The translations under genes and the position numbers were made by a program. 64,000 nt of DNA from contig NC_059480.1 in the NCBI RefSeq assembly GCF_018139145.2, positions 14,694,428 through 14,758,427 on the forward strand. Reading direction: 5' to 3'. Position 1 is the stretch's first letter; each line of letters starts with the position of its first letter. This document shows positions 1 through 9,773 of the stretch, in pieces. The notes under the pieces were generated by a model, which saw only the letters and a list, made by a program, of their open reading frames with translations, ran no database searches and was not told the origin of the DNA. The stretch comes from Gymnogyps californianus (lineage: Eukaryota > Chordata > Aves > Accipitriformes > Cathartidae).

Positions 1-265
1 TTGGTCTAGTAGTATCTTTAAATATAAACCAGTAAGTTTTAAAGCAAAACAAAAAACAGTGACTTTTTCCCTACAATATCCAAAAATAGTCTCCCATTTA
101 TACTATAAAATTTTCACAAGCAAAGAGATGACTGACAATTAAGATAGGTCTATAAAGTTTAGATAATATATTAACTTTTTTTTAACTCAACATACAGAGG
201 ATGTCTATTAAGAAAATTAACAGAAAAAATCATTTAGAATTGCTTTAGTATTTGTTGAGACTTAC

Positions 266-367
266 GTGGAACACATGAGCCAAATTTGTCTGGAAATTCT
301 GAGATCAGATCATCATTTATTCTGTCTTTCATGGGTCCCAAAACAATCACAGGTCGAGTGTAACTGA
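266..367 (-). CDS. DLG1: DLG1 exon: start of guanylate-kinase (GK) domain
   Basis: This 102-base exon (phase: 2 bases completing Val, 33 codons, 1 base left over) encodes [20 protein letters not shown] and then a segment ending in KFGSCVP. It is the first strand and the degenerate P-loop of the GK domain. Active guanylate kinases carry GxxGxGK(S/T) here; this one reads GPMKD, the normal MAGUK state that does not phosphorylate GMP and instead serves as a protein-binding site, for example for GKAP/SAPAP and the kinesin GAKIN. The acceptor follows taatag and the donor is GTAAGT. The next exon, which should begin with the TTRPKR segment, lies beyond position 1. Confidence 0.96.
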
Positions 368-612
368 CTATTACACATAAAGGAATAACATCAGTTACAT
401 TTCAGTATGATTGCTAACTTTCACAGTTCAGCAAAGTAAGCTTTATCACACAGTAATGATTTTAATACCTAAAAGAATATGTACTCCTAAAGAGAAGAAA
501 AACATATTGAACAAAGTAAATCAATTAATACTGTAGTCACAGTAAGATGTTAGATCTTCACTCTCAAATCACTATCCTGGGTGACTGAAGATGAGTCTTA
601 AATTATGAAGTT

Positions 613-625
613 GGGGGGGGGGGGG
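613..625 (+). repeat. Homopolymer G13
   Basis: Uninterrupted run of 13 G on the plus strand inside an A+T-rich intron. In the DLG1 transcript this is a C13 run. It is prone to length change and to sequencing error. Confidence 0.9.
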
Positions 626-2876
626 AATCTTTTCACAAAGTAACATCCTTCATTCTAATGAAAAAAGCAAAGAGGGGAAGTTTGAAAATCTTTTCACTTC
701 AAAGAGGTACCTAAGCAGTAGTAGAGTTTGTGAAATTCTAGTTCTGTGTTGGGAGAAGCTTCTTTTCCTCTAAGACCACCATTAGATACTCATATATGAA
801 AAGACTCAACTATATATAGCTTCTGTAACTATTAACACCCTTATAAAATGAAGTGTAGCATCTTTTAAAAGCAACTTCATTTTTTATGAAGTTATAAAGA
901 GCTTTTGGTTGGAAATTAAGCTTAAGCAGAAAATATCTGATTATCCTGCAAGAACCATGAAGACAATAATCCCTAAGTATCTTAGCATTAGCATATAACT
1001 TCAGCTGTATAAATTTTAGGTTTAGGTTCAATCTGTCTTTACTGCACAATTAAGTCCAAATTAAATAAAGTCTGACATACAAAATACATTTTAATTTGAC
1101 TCTCAGAACCATTTCCTGTCCAGGGTATTAATATATTCATAAAAGGAATGTCTTGGATCCAGTAACTGTCAACCTATTAACTTAATAACCAACATCTTTG
1201 CTTAAAGACTAAGGGTGGCCCACCACTGTCTCAAGGCCCACTAGTGTGTCAAGTCCAAGCACCTTTAAATCTATTTTGGTCACCACAGTGCTTTATTCCT
1301 CTGGGCTTCTTGGGAAAAAAAAAAAAAAACAAAACAAACTCTGTGGAAGTGAATTAGTGGACAAATGCAGGTAACATATGCAGGGAATGTATTACTGCTC
1401 CTAAGCAAAGGAACAAGGTGCTGGTTCTTTTATGGCCTTCCCCATACACTGTGTTAGACTCATAAAGGGAATTAGTCATGTATTTAAATGCCAAAGCACT
1501 TGGCTCTCTAAAATCTTTAGTTTTACAATATGATAGTTACTAAACCATTAGCCTGTGTGAAGTCTCATTCACATCTTTTCTCTTCAACCTTGACATTAAT
1601 TCACTGGATATTACTATTGTTCTCACTAAACCATTAAGGCATCAGAATCTGGGAAGCTAATGCCAGCTAAAAAGATGTTTCTCTGTGAGACCCTCTGGTA
1701 TGCATACATACACAGACCCAGCAGCTACTCATTTGAGGGTAACAAACCTCCAGTTCCCTAGCTTAAGCAGAGCTTACTTAGCGCATCGAAGAAGGCCTAC
1801 CATTTCCAGCACGGTCTTAACTCACGCATTTCTCATCCATGATTTTATTTGGAGACTACCAAAATTACAAATTATATTATATAAATAATGTAATTTGTGT
1901 TACTCTTGTATAACAATTTTTACTACTTTTGGAAGCTTACTGATGAAATGGAGCCCATATGCCATGATTATCAAGTCAGAGTGGAAAGTCTATACAGGCA
2001 CGCATGTTCCACAATGCTACTAAAAGCAACTGGACTGTGCCACTCACTGCATGAAACCAAAAATGAAATCTTGACACTCAAAATTCATGTAAATACATGA
2101 TGTATATTTACTGCGACTGCCACCTTATTTGATAGGTAATAAATATCAAGTATTCCCAAAGGACATCCCTTTTACAGAATAATTTACAAATATGAGCTAT
2201 GTATCAGATAATGTAACTCAACCGTTAGCACCTGTGGTGGTGAATGGGAACACTAAAAATTCTATATCTATTATACACAGTGAAGCAAGATCAGGACCGA
2301 GGTGAAAAGGAAATGATAGCATCCCATTGGAAATCAGTGAAAAGCATTTTTTTTTTAAATGCAAGTGTGAGAAAATATTTTCTCCTATCAATTTCCCTTT
2401 CATTCAAAAATATTTTTTTTTCTGAAAAAAAAAAAAAAAAAATCACTTGGCAATTGCTAACCAAATTAGCTATATAAGAAGCCCATCCAGAAATGGGAGA
2501 CTGCCATGTTCTAGAGACATTTCAATTAAAGCTTACTAAAATAGACAAGTGATCTATTGACATGCTTTTTGCTGTGACAGAAAAAAGGAACTGCAACAGT
2601 GAGAATGCTAAAGCAATATGAAACAGAAGAAAACTATGATTTCTGAAGTTCACACTGACAAAACTGTTAAACATACCATATTTTCCTTATGCAATGTAAA
2701 CCACACATAATAAGCTAAGTAGCACACCTTTGGATTTTGCACTAAATAATTTAGCAATTGCATTTAATAATTTATGCCTTCATGCTTTATTCATTTGAAT
2801 AATGGTAATAAGTTCAAAACAGTGAAGAAGTTTATCATGGTGCTCAGTACATGAGGGCACATGAAGCATTCTAATA

Positions 2877-2940
2877 ATTCAGATTATATTATAATTATAT
2901 TATAATATATTCAGATGATATTATAATTATATTATAATTC
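2877..2940. repeat. A+T tandem repeat, 32-bp period, palindromic
   Basis: Two adjacent copies of a 32-base unit beginning attcagat, at 2877 and 2909, followed by the first bases of a third. Each unit contains attatattataattatat, which is close to self-complementary. The array ends about 18 bases from the donor of the exon at 2959-3009, so it lies immediately downstream of that exon in the transcript. Confidence 0.85.
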
Positions 2941-2958
2941 AGAGTGAGATCTACAAAC

Positions 2959-3009
2959 CTTCTTGTTGATTGACTGGTTCATATGACAGGACATATTCCT
3001 CTTGGCCAC
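2959..3009 (-). CDS. DLG1: DLG1 exon: SH3 closing strand leading into GK
   Basis: This 51-base exon (2 bases, 16 codons, 1 base) encodes GQEEYVLSYEPVNQQE, joined upstream through a split Arg codon and downstream through a split Val codon. In MAGUK structures the YVLSYEPV-type strand after the HOOK pairs back on the SH3 fold and packs beside GK, holding the SH3-GK module together. Its length is a multiple of three, so skipping it would keep frame but should disrupt the module. The donor is GTTTGT, weaker than most in this gene, and an A+T repeat sits directly below it. Confidence 0.96.
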
Positions 3010-6000
3010 CTAAAATGTGAATGCAAAGACATAGCTATGTATTTTTTTCTAAACCAACATATTTAAATTGAGTCATTCAATGAACTATAGTGATACAGAC
3101 ATTCCTCAGTAATATGCATTACAATGATACTGATGAAGGACATTTTTCAAGAGTGATGAATTATAAAAATCACAAAGATAAGCCAAACACAAAACTTTAA
3201 AGCATAAGACACATACAGTATAAATAATTTCCTGGTTTATGTTAGCGTGTCAAACCGACATCAAGCGCAAGAACGATTTTAAAGCATTATTGAAATGCTC
3301 TTATATACGTTTCCCTGAATGAAATGCATGCATGTTATCATTCACTGCTAGAGGCAATGCCACCTTCATCATGAACATTCTCCATACTTTGCAGTCAGCA
3401 TTTACAATAACATGTTTCTATATTTATACAGGGCTGACAACCATGTATGTCAAGGTGTACACATCTTCCATTAACTTTATCATGAAGTGGCATTTATATA
3501 AACATCTTCACACTAATTCTACCAAAAAAAAAAATTATGATTGTATATACTAAGTAACTATTACTTTATTTATGAATTTTTAAGGATAAAGTTGAAAACA
3601 AAGAATGCTTTGTATTGTTCTCAGCTCCAGAAAGCACATCAGCAGCGAATGAAACTAAAATAACTGAATTTTGACCTTTGACAGCTGCAGGCTTTTTAAA
3701 TGTTAGTGAAAGCATCTGAAATATACCTCAGTTGCCATCTCTCTAAAAGATTGTTTCTAGTCTAACAAGATATCTCCGAGTAAGATTTCTTGCTATGAAA
3801 TCACTAAAAATTAACTCCAGGACAGCAGAGAATTTATAATTCTGAAGATACAAGCTCAAATTATATGACATTACTATGAACTTTGAATAAAATACAGTCC
3901 TTCACTAACTCACTTGTGTAATTTTGGAACATTCTTTGGAGTTCATAAGCCATACTTATAACAGGCAAAGGAACATACCAATGCTATACCACAGTTGTAT
4001 AGAAACAGATGGCAGAGGAAGACTTTTATAAATTCATATATTGCTTTTACACATCTATTCTTTATTTCATAGCAAATACTATTGACCTTTTAAATCTAAA
4101 ATTTACGATTTCATTAAGAGAAATATTTCTCTTCTTTGCAATGAATTTGCATTCAAACTGTACTACAGCAATACATGAATGAACATTTGAATTTTGTAAG
4201 TTATTGCAAGCGAGGAATACCTTAAGACAGACACGAAAACATGCAACCTGTATATTTTAATATCTTAAAAAGTTACTCATGCAAATGGATTTTAGAAGGA
4301 CAGTATATACTTTCAGAACCTCTTTTAGGCTAGGGAGAGGAATAGGGAATCACCAGCTATCAACTCATCTATGAAAGATCCAGCTCACATAATTAGATAC
4401 TTCTTTGGAGAAGTCACATTGCTATAAGGTCAAAAATTAGTTAAGCAAACTATTAAAAGAGGTAATAACAAGTAAAAAGCATTCCCTGATTGAGGGCAAA
4501 AAGTATATATTGTCACTGCTTTTCAATACTTTGGAAAAATGAATATTAATAGAATGAACCTTTTGAACAACCGTACTCATCTGTAATCAAGATAACTTTC
4601 ATATTAGACAGCAGTAAGAAGAAATTAAAAAAATATTTTAATAAAAAGCACTTGGAATTACACATTCAGATAAGTAAATCCATGACATTCATAATAAAAT
4701 CAGGGCTTCTCAAGTAACAACAGAGTAAAAAACTAACTAGTAGTACCAATAATGAGCTTTAAATGTAAATAAAGCAAGCTCTGAGAAAAACGGGGGGGGG
4801 GGGGGGGGAGGGATGGGGAGGGAATAGAGGAAAGCAGCAAATTTATGAAGAAACAGTCATGGTTAGATAGTTTTAATGGCGTATCATTAAAAATGGTTAA
4901 AATTTGTAAGTTGGTCAAAGGCAACTTCCATACGTGCTCAATTTTGTGTTATTCTCAGGGAACACAAATGCCTCCCCCAATTGGTTTCTTTTCAATTACA
5001 GTCTACGACACTGTTAGCATTTTATATACACGTATAAATTCTCCCCTTGAGTGTAATAATCTGGAAGAAAAAATGTGGATCATCACCTCTGAGAAAATCT
5101 ACTGCTTCCAAACAAATATATCTGTTAATGAACCACCTTCCTTATTACATATACATTATAACATTACATATGTTATAATTTATGACATAAATTATATTTG
5201 TTTCTGAAGTGCCCATTATACAGTTAGCAGGCAACCAGGAGCTGATCGGTGAGCCACTCAGTGTCACACTGCGTGACTTTTATTGTTCCTTCTTTTCATA
5301 TTCCTCTTCAAATCCTCAACTTGATCTTCCTGCTCTGCTCTAGCCTGGGTTCCAGGTCTGAACTGTGCACCTTACTGAGGAGCTGTTCACTGGAAATGAC
5401 CAGTGGGACTGAAGTTCTGGCTCTGGTTTAAGACATTTTAAAGCATCGTAGAGCAGCATCATGCCGCATATCGCCCACTGTCAACAGGTAGTATTGCTGT
5501 GGCTTGGGTAATAGTAAATAGTACTGTAGCTTGGGCTAGTAAAAAAGGCGAACTCAGTCTAGTATTGAAAAGATACTATGCCTTCAGAGAGAGAGAACGT
5601 GCATGCGTGCCTAGCATGCTAATTTATAAGTGACTCCAGCACTGAATGTGTGTCGTATGCTTTGAAGACAATTCATACTAAGCACCCACACTTGACAAAA
5701 TAGATAAATGAAAGCTGAAAGCAAGGGTAAATACATGTTTGCTTGTCTTTACTTTCATTAGAAGTATATACATATTAAATCTCAGTATCAGTTGTGAAAA
5801 ATTGTAGATAGTTATTGCACTATTTAACAGATTACACAGTTTAGTTACGCTTCTAGTGTTAAGCTCAACTACATATAATTATATTTGTCAGCATTAAATT
5901 TACATTTAGGTTTTAATAGGTCTAGCTAGATCGCGTAATTTAAAAAAAATAGGAATAGATTCAAATTAAGCTGAACTAAGAAAATCATAGCTCACAATAA

Positions 6001-6229
6001 AAATATCCATAAAGGAGGTTTGCAATGAGTCTCTCTAGTAATTTTTTTGAAAACAAACAAAGACACAGCACAATTTGCAGTACTCCACCAAACACATGAA
6101 TATGGATTTCACCTGAAGGTGACTGGGAAGTTTTATTTAACATGTAAATACCCAGAAAAGACAGATAAACAAAACCAAAGAGCTACTAAACAAAGGTTCT
6201 AAATAAACAAAGAACTTAAAAACACTTAC
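3010..6229 (-). other. DLG1 intron, 3.2 kb
   Basis: Intron between the I5 exon and the 51-base exon. It holds a 17-G run at 4792-4808, scattered T- and A-rich stretches and an imperfect short duplication around 5487-5545. The open frame on the plus strand at 4845-5207 (120 codons) has no recognisable similarity and is judged to be chance. Confidence 0.85.
4792..4808 (+). repeat. Homopolymer G17 with G-rich flank
   Basis: Seventeen G in a row, followed by agggatggggaggga. The stretch could fold as a G-quadruplex on the plus strand, which is the template strand for DLG1. Confidence 0.85.
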
Positions 6230-6271
6230 GGTAACTACTTTCACTATCGCTGGCATTAGAGGTTACATGCT
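6230..6271 (-). CDS. DLG1: DLG1 alternative exon I5 (14 residues)
   Basis: This 42-base exon encodes (K/Q)HVTSNASDSESSY(R). It starts with two bases, ag, that complete Lys (AAG) when joined to I2 or Gln (CAG) when joined to I3, and ends with the first base of Arg. Its size and phase match the SH3-GK linker insert called I5 in mammalian SAP97. Being a multiple of three, it can be skipped without changing frame. The peptide is Ser-rich and acidic, a plausible flexible, phosphorylatable linker. The acceptor follows gcaatttcag and the donor is GTAAGT, both strong. Confidence 0.95.
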
Positions 6272-8909
6272 CTGAAATTGCAACACAATGGAAAAAAAAA
6301 ATAAGGAACATACACTAATGGCATGAGTCCAAAAGAAAGCAAATTGACACAAAATAATCCAGATGAAAGACAATACTGATATCAAAATGCTGAAATCAAT
6401 ACATACTGCATATAAAAGTTTTAAGGTACTTCTCATAGCTCTCAGGATCAAGCTTAATTTCATACGAAAGGAATTAACGTTAATAAAAAGAAAAACATTA
6501 AATAGCACATCAAAATAAGATTACGAAAAGTACACTAATTCATAGTTCACATGTAACCCTGCAATTTTTAGATTTTCACTTTAAAATGAATTTTGTTGTG
6601 CAAAAACTATGGGATTATGCATTTCAACTTTTATGCAGGTGATTTATTGATTACATTAAGAATCTTGTGGCAGAAAACACTGGACTATATTGCAGGAAAT
6701 AGTGTAGCGTATTCAATAATAGAAACTTCTGTATGGCATATTAAATAGTTCACTTGAAGTGCAATGCTGAATCGAGATTTATTTTTTTTCCCCAGTAATG
6801 CTTTCGCTTTCAAAAGCTCCTGACTTTTATTCTGGACTATCTATACTAATTTCATGCCTTTTGCATAGTAATCAAAACAGCTACTTCAGTAGCTACAAGG
6901 TGTTTATATTTACTTTTTTAACCTATGTAACTGTTAAATATCTTTATCATAAAAATTAATGCAATTGAAGAATTTCAGGTATCAATCTATTCTGTTACCT
7001 GAAAATTCTACAAATCTGGTGAACAAATATGAACTTTGATATTGCTGAACTTTATTGTAAAGAATCAATTTTCATGTCACCCAATGAGTGTGTCTATCTG
7101 TAATGAAAAACACTAACATTCACAGGTTAAGACAGCATAAAGAAGCTTGTGTTTGACCTACACAAACTAAATACCATTCATTTGAAATTATGTACCTAAC
7201 TGTGTGCCTATGATAACACATATTGTTGTCATGAGGAGCCTTTATAATACATTAAATTCAGTGCGGTTCCTCCCCTACAAGACTGAAGAGAAGGAAGCAA
7301 GGGGACTCCAGAGGTAAGAATACAGTTATGAAGCAAGTATGCTTCTAGTGATTAATAAACATTTAAAAAGTTAGTCATCATATGTAAACTAATTAACCTT
7401 TTAAAATGTTTTTGGATAAAGTGAACTAATGTCTTTAAACCACAAATCTCTGGCTAGACTGAACTCCCTCATTTCATTTCTGTGGAGGAAAAACGGACAA
7501 ATACTTCCTCATGTTTGCAAGTATCAGCAATTTGGAACTACTTCCATTTCATTTTCTTGTCTTGGAAAAAGACTGTCCACTTTGGCATGGAAGAGGCAAA
7601 CAGCGATGGTTAAAAGCCTCGTGGCAGAACATGAAAGGGAGACATTGTCAACTGAGAACACAAGTGTTGTGATCGTCTGATAATGGGCACAATTGGTGAA
7701 GATGTAAAGCCTAAAATGCCAGCAAGAACAGCAGTCTTGCAGAGCCCACGTAACAAAACTTGCATTAAGCGTGGTAAGGCAGTTTCAAAAAGTCTGACTG
7801 TGCTGAAAAACAAGCTAGAAGCCATTTGTTTTTATAACAGAATCACCTAGTGACATTTCTGGACCATATTACACAGTTTAAACTAGGTATGATCATAAGG
7901 CCATAAAGGCTGCTTACGATCTTCTGCTCTAAACCATAAGGCCATAAAGGCTGCTAAGGTCTTCTGCTCTAGACCAAGAATTTCCTTGAAAGTAGCCATT
8001 TCAGAAACGGAAAATTAATGTTATAGCTACTAGAATTTTTATTTCATGATTGAGGCCAAGTATAGAAGTACACCGCTTCTTACATGTAATTTCAGGAACA
8101 CTGTGCATAACAGTTATGCCCTGGGAAGAACAGTTATTTTTAATGACCTTTAGTGATTAACTTTGCTATTCCATAAACGCATAAGAATGTATGTGTTTAC
8201 TATCTGTGATGAAAGCAAGGTCTTGACTTTTTTTCTATTTGTCATTTTAGTAGAGTGGTGGTGTCTGTGTACACAAACAGATCTGTTAAGAGTACTCAGC
8301 AACTTTTGATTCTTACTGTATTCCAGTAATTAACATTTCTGCAAGAAATACAACAAATGCTTATGTGTCTCCTCTATTAGCTACCCCTCTACCTGGTCCA
8401 AAAGCATCATAAGAGTTCAAACAAGTCAGACAGAAAAACTCTCATGGCATTTGTTAAGCAAAGTTTTTTGTTTAAGTAGCAGTAAACGTCAGTCACCTAG
8501 AGAGAGGACTGAAAACTGTAACTAGTTAATTATAGCAATGGTTGTACTATTACTGTAAAAAGCCATAGGTTATTTTTAAATAAATAAAAACACAAAGACA
8601 AGATAAAAGTGACATAAAAAAAATAATCACCAAATTTAAAAACACAATACTACTAAGGACAAACAAGTAAGTGCAGGTAAGTTTTTGAACAGCAAAAAAA
8701 TCTAATGTGATAGTCACATGAACTTAAAGTAACACGTTCCTGAAAGCAAAAACCCCCAGAACATTACAAACTAGAAAAAGCTTATGAAACATTTTTAGAG
8801 TCAACCTCCTTATGCCAGTAGAGCACCAGTCTCAAAGAGATCTGTTAAAAAAAAGTAGTAATTTTTCAGATGGAGGTTAAAATAACTTGGGAGTATTTTG
8901 ATCACTTAC
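6272..8909 (-). other. DLG1 intron, 2.6 kb
   Basis: Intron between I2 and I5. It contains a 41-bp tandem duplication at 7894-7974. The plus-strand frame at 7429-7680 and the overlapping minus-strand frame at 7610-7825 have no recognisable family and show no splice support. Confidence 0.85.
7894..7974. repeat. 41-bp tandem duplication
   Basis: Two adjacent copies of a unit beginning cataaggccataaaggctgc and ending near cttctgctcta; copy 1 is 7894-7934 and copy 2 starts at 7935. They differ at only a few positions, so the duplication is probably fairly recent. Confidence 0.9.
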
Positions 8910-8943
8910 TCAGGCCTTTTGATCCCATGTCGTCAGGGACCTC
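8910..8943 (-). CDS. DLG1: DLG1 alternative exon I2 (EVPDDMGSKGL)
   Basis: This 34-base exon encodes EVPDDMGSKGL plus the first base of Lys. It matches the I2 insert of SAP97 (EIPDDMGSKGL in mammals). The acceptor is ctctgcag and the donor GTAAGT. Its length leaves remainder 1 on division by three, the same as I3, so it can replace I3 but cannot be added to it. Isoforms with I2 have been linked in mammals to a less strictly membrane-bound and partly nuclear distribution. It was too short to stand out as an open frame and was placed from its peptide and splice sites. Confidence 0.95.
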
Positions 8944-9187
8944 CTGCAGAGTAGTCCCCAGAGGGCAAGCAATAAAAAGACAATCACAAAGAAAATAATT
9001 GTCAGTAATATATAAAATTGGCGCTACGACAGGAGACAGTTCCCAGAACATCACAGGGGAAGATAAGTCTATAGGATTTGACCTGACTGACACATGAAGT
9101 GTAATCAGTGATGCAAATGGCAGAGAATGCAGTTTGTAGTGGTCCTGGTCTGAATTAGCAAACTTATGCAACTGCTTTTTGAGAAGA

Positions 9188-9190
<3 letters not shown>

Positions 9191-9221
<31 letters not shown>
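9191..9221 (-). repeat. Homopolymer T31 (A31 in the transcript)
   Basis: Thirty-one T in a row on the plus strand. In the sense direction it is an A tract about 250 bases upstream of the I2 acceptor. No retroelement body or target-site duplication was recognised next to it. Confidence 0.9.
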
Positions 9222-9224
<3 letters not shown>

Positions 9225-9593
9225 GCTGGCAACAACGATGAAAATCAAAGTAACCTCTCTTCATCAGGAAAACCAAATTAGAATGAATGACTTTGAAGAA
9301 ACCAGTCTAAAGGGACTGATTTGAGAAGCTGGAAAGCTCCGTTATACTTTCTTCACTGCTATGCCCTCTCCTCCAAGTCAGAAATGAGGAACCATCACTG
9401 ACAGCGCTGGAAGGCCGTTACCTCCTCCAGTTACGTACACACTGTTACTCAACAGTATTACCCAGTTTATTCCAAACTGGGATACTCTTAGGTTAAATTT
9501 TACTTTAACAGCAAACAAACGGTTTTATTGATTTCGTAGATTGGTTTGTCATTGGCACCTCAAGCTCGTTAGCCTGTTGCAGCTCATGAAACT

Positions 9594-9607
9594 GTCTCCA
9601 TGGTAAC
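9594..9607. promoter_or_regulatory. X-box-like palindrome (candidate RFX site)
   Basis: The 14 bases gtctccatggtaac fit the X-box consensus GTYNCCATRGNAAC at every position. They lie 67 bases below the I3 donor. Binding by an RFX factor is inferred from the motif only. Confidence 0.4.
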
Positions 9608-9673
9608 ACCCTACTGCAATCTAGCAGGCCCTTCTATGTGTGCTTCGCTCTCCATCGAATGCCACATACTTAC

Positions 9674-9773
9674 GGTCAATATCACTGGTTTCCTGCTCAC
9701 TCTGGTCCTTGTTCTTGTAGAAGGGAAATTTTCGGGAAAAGAGGTTCTTTTTACGCTTGTCATTGAATGACTG
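9674..9773 (-). CDS. DLG1: DLG1 alternative exon I3 (protein 4.1-binding)
   Basis: This 100-base exon encodes 33 residues, starting QSFNDKRKKNLFSRKFPFYK and ending ETSDID, plus the first base of a Gln codon. It is the I3 insert of SAP97: a Lys/Arg-rich segment known to bind the FERM domain of protein 4.1 and to help hold the protein at the lateral membrane of epithelial cells. The first half is strongly basic and the end acidic. The acceptor is cttcttcag with a pyrimidine-rich lead; a second AG three bases later (cagcag) could drop the first Gln. The donor is GTAAGT. It is mutually exclusive by frame with I2. Confidence 0.96.

Larger units (their letters stand above)
368..2958 (-). other. DLG1 intron, 2.6 kb
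   Basis: A+T-rich intron between the GK start exon and the preceding 51-base exon. It holds a 13-G run at 613-625, A-runs at about 1314-1329 and 2425-2442, and an A+T palindromic tandem repeat next to the donor at its sense 5' end. No other gene was recognised; short open frames on both strands lack any family resemblance. Confidence 0.85.
8944..9673 (-). other. DLG1 intron, 730 bases, between I3 and I2
   Basis: Short intron separating the two mutually exclusive exons. It contains a T31 run at 9191-9221 (A31 in the transcript) and a perfect X-box-like palindrome at 9594-9607. Its I3-proximal half is less A+T-rich than most introns here, which may reflect conserved regulatory sequence. It is long enough for I3 and I2 to be spliced to each other, so spacing alone does not exclude double inclusion. 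Confidence 0.85.

Noticed and set aside
9191..9221. A31 (sense) as the tail of a processed pseudogene or retroposon
   Set aside because: The sequence before the A run in the sense direction shows no recognisable gene or SINE body, and no target-site duplication was seen.
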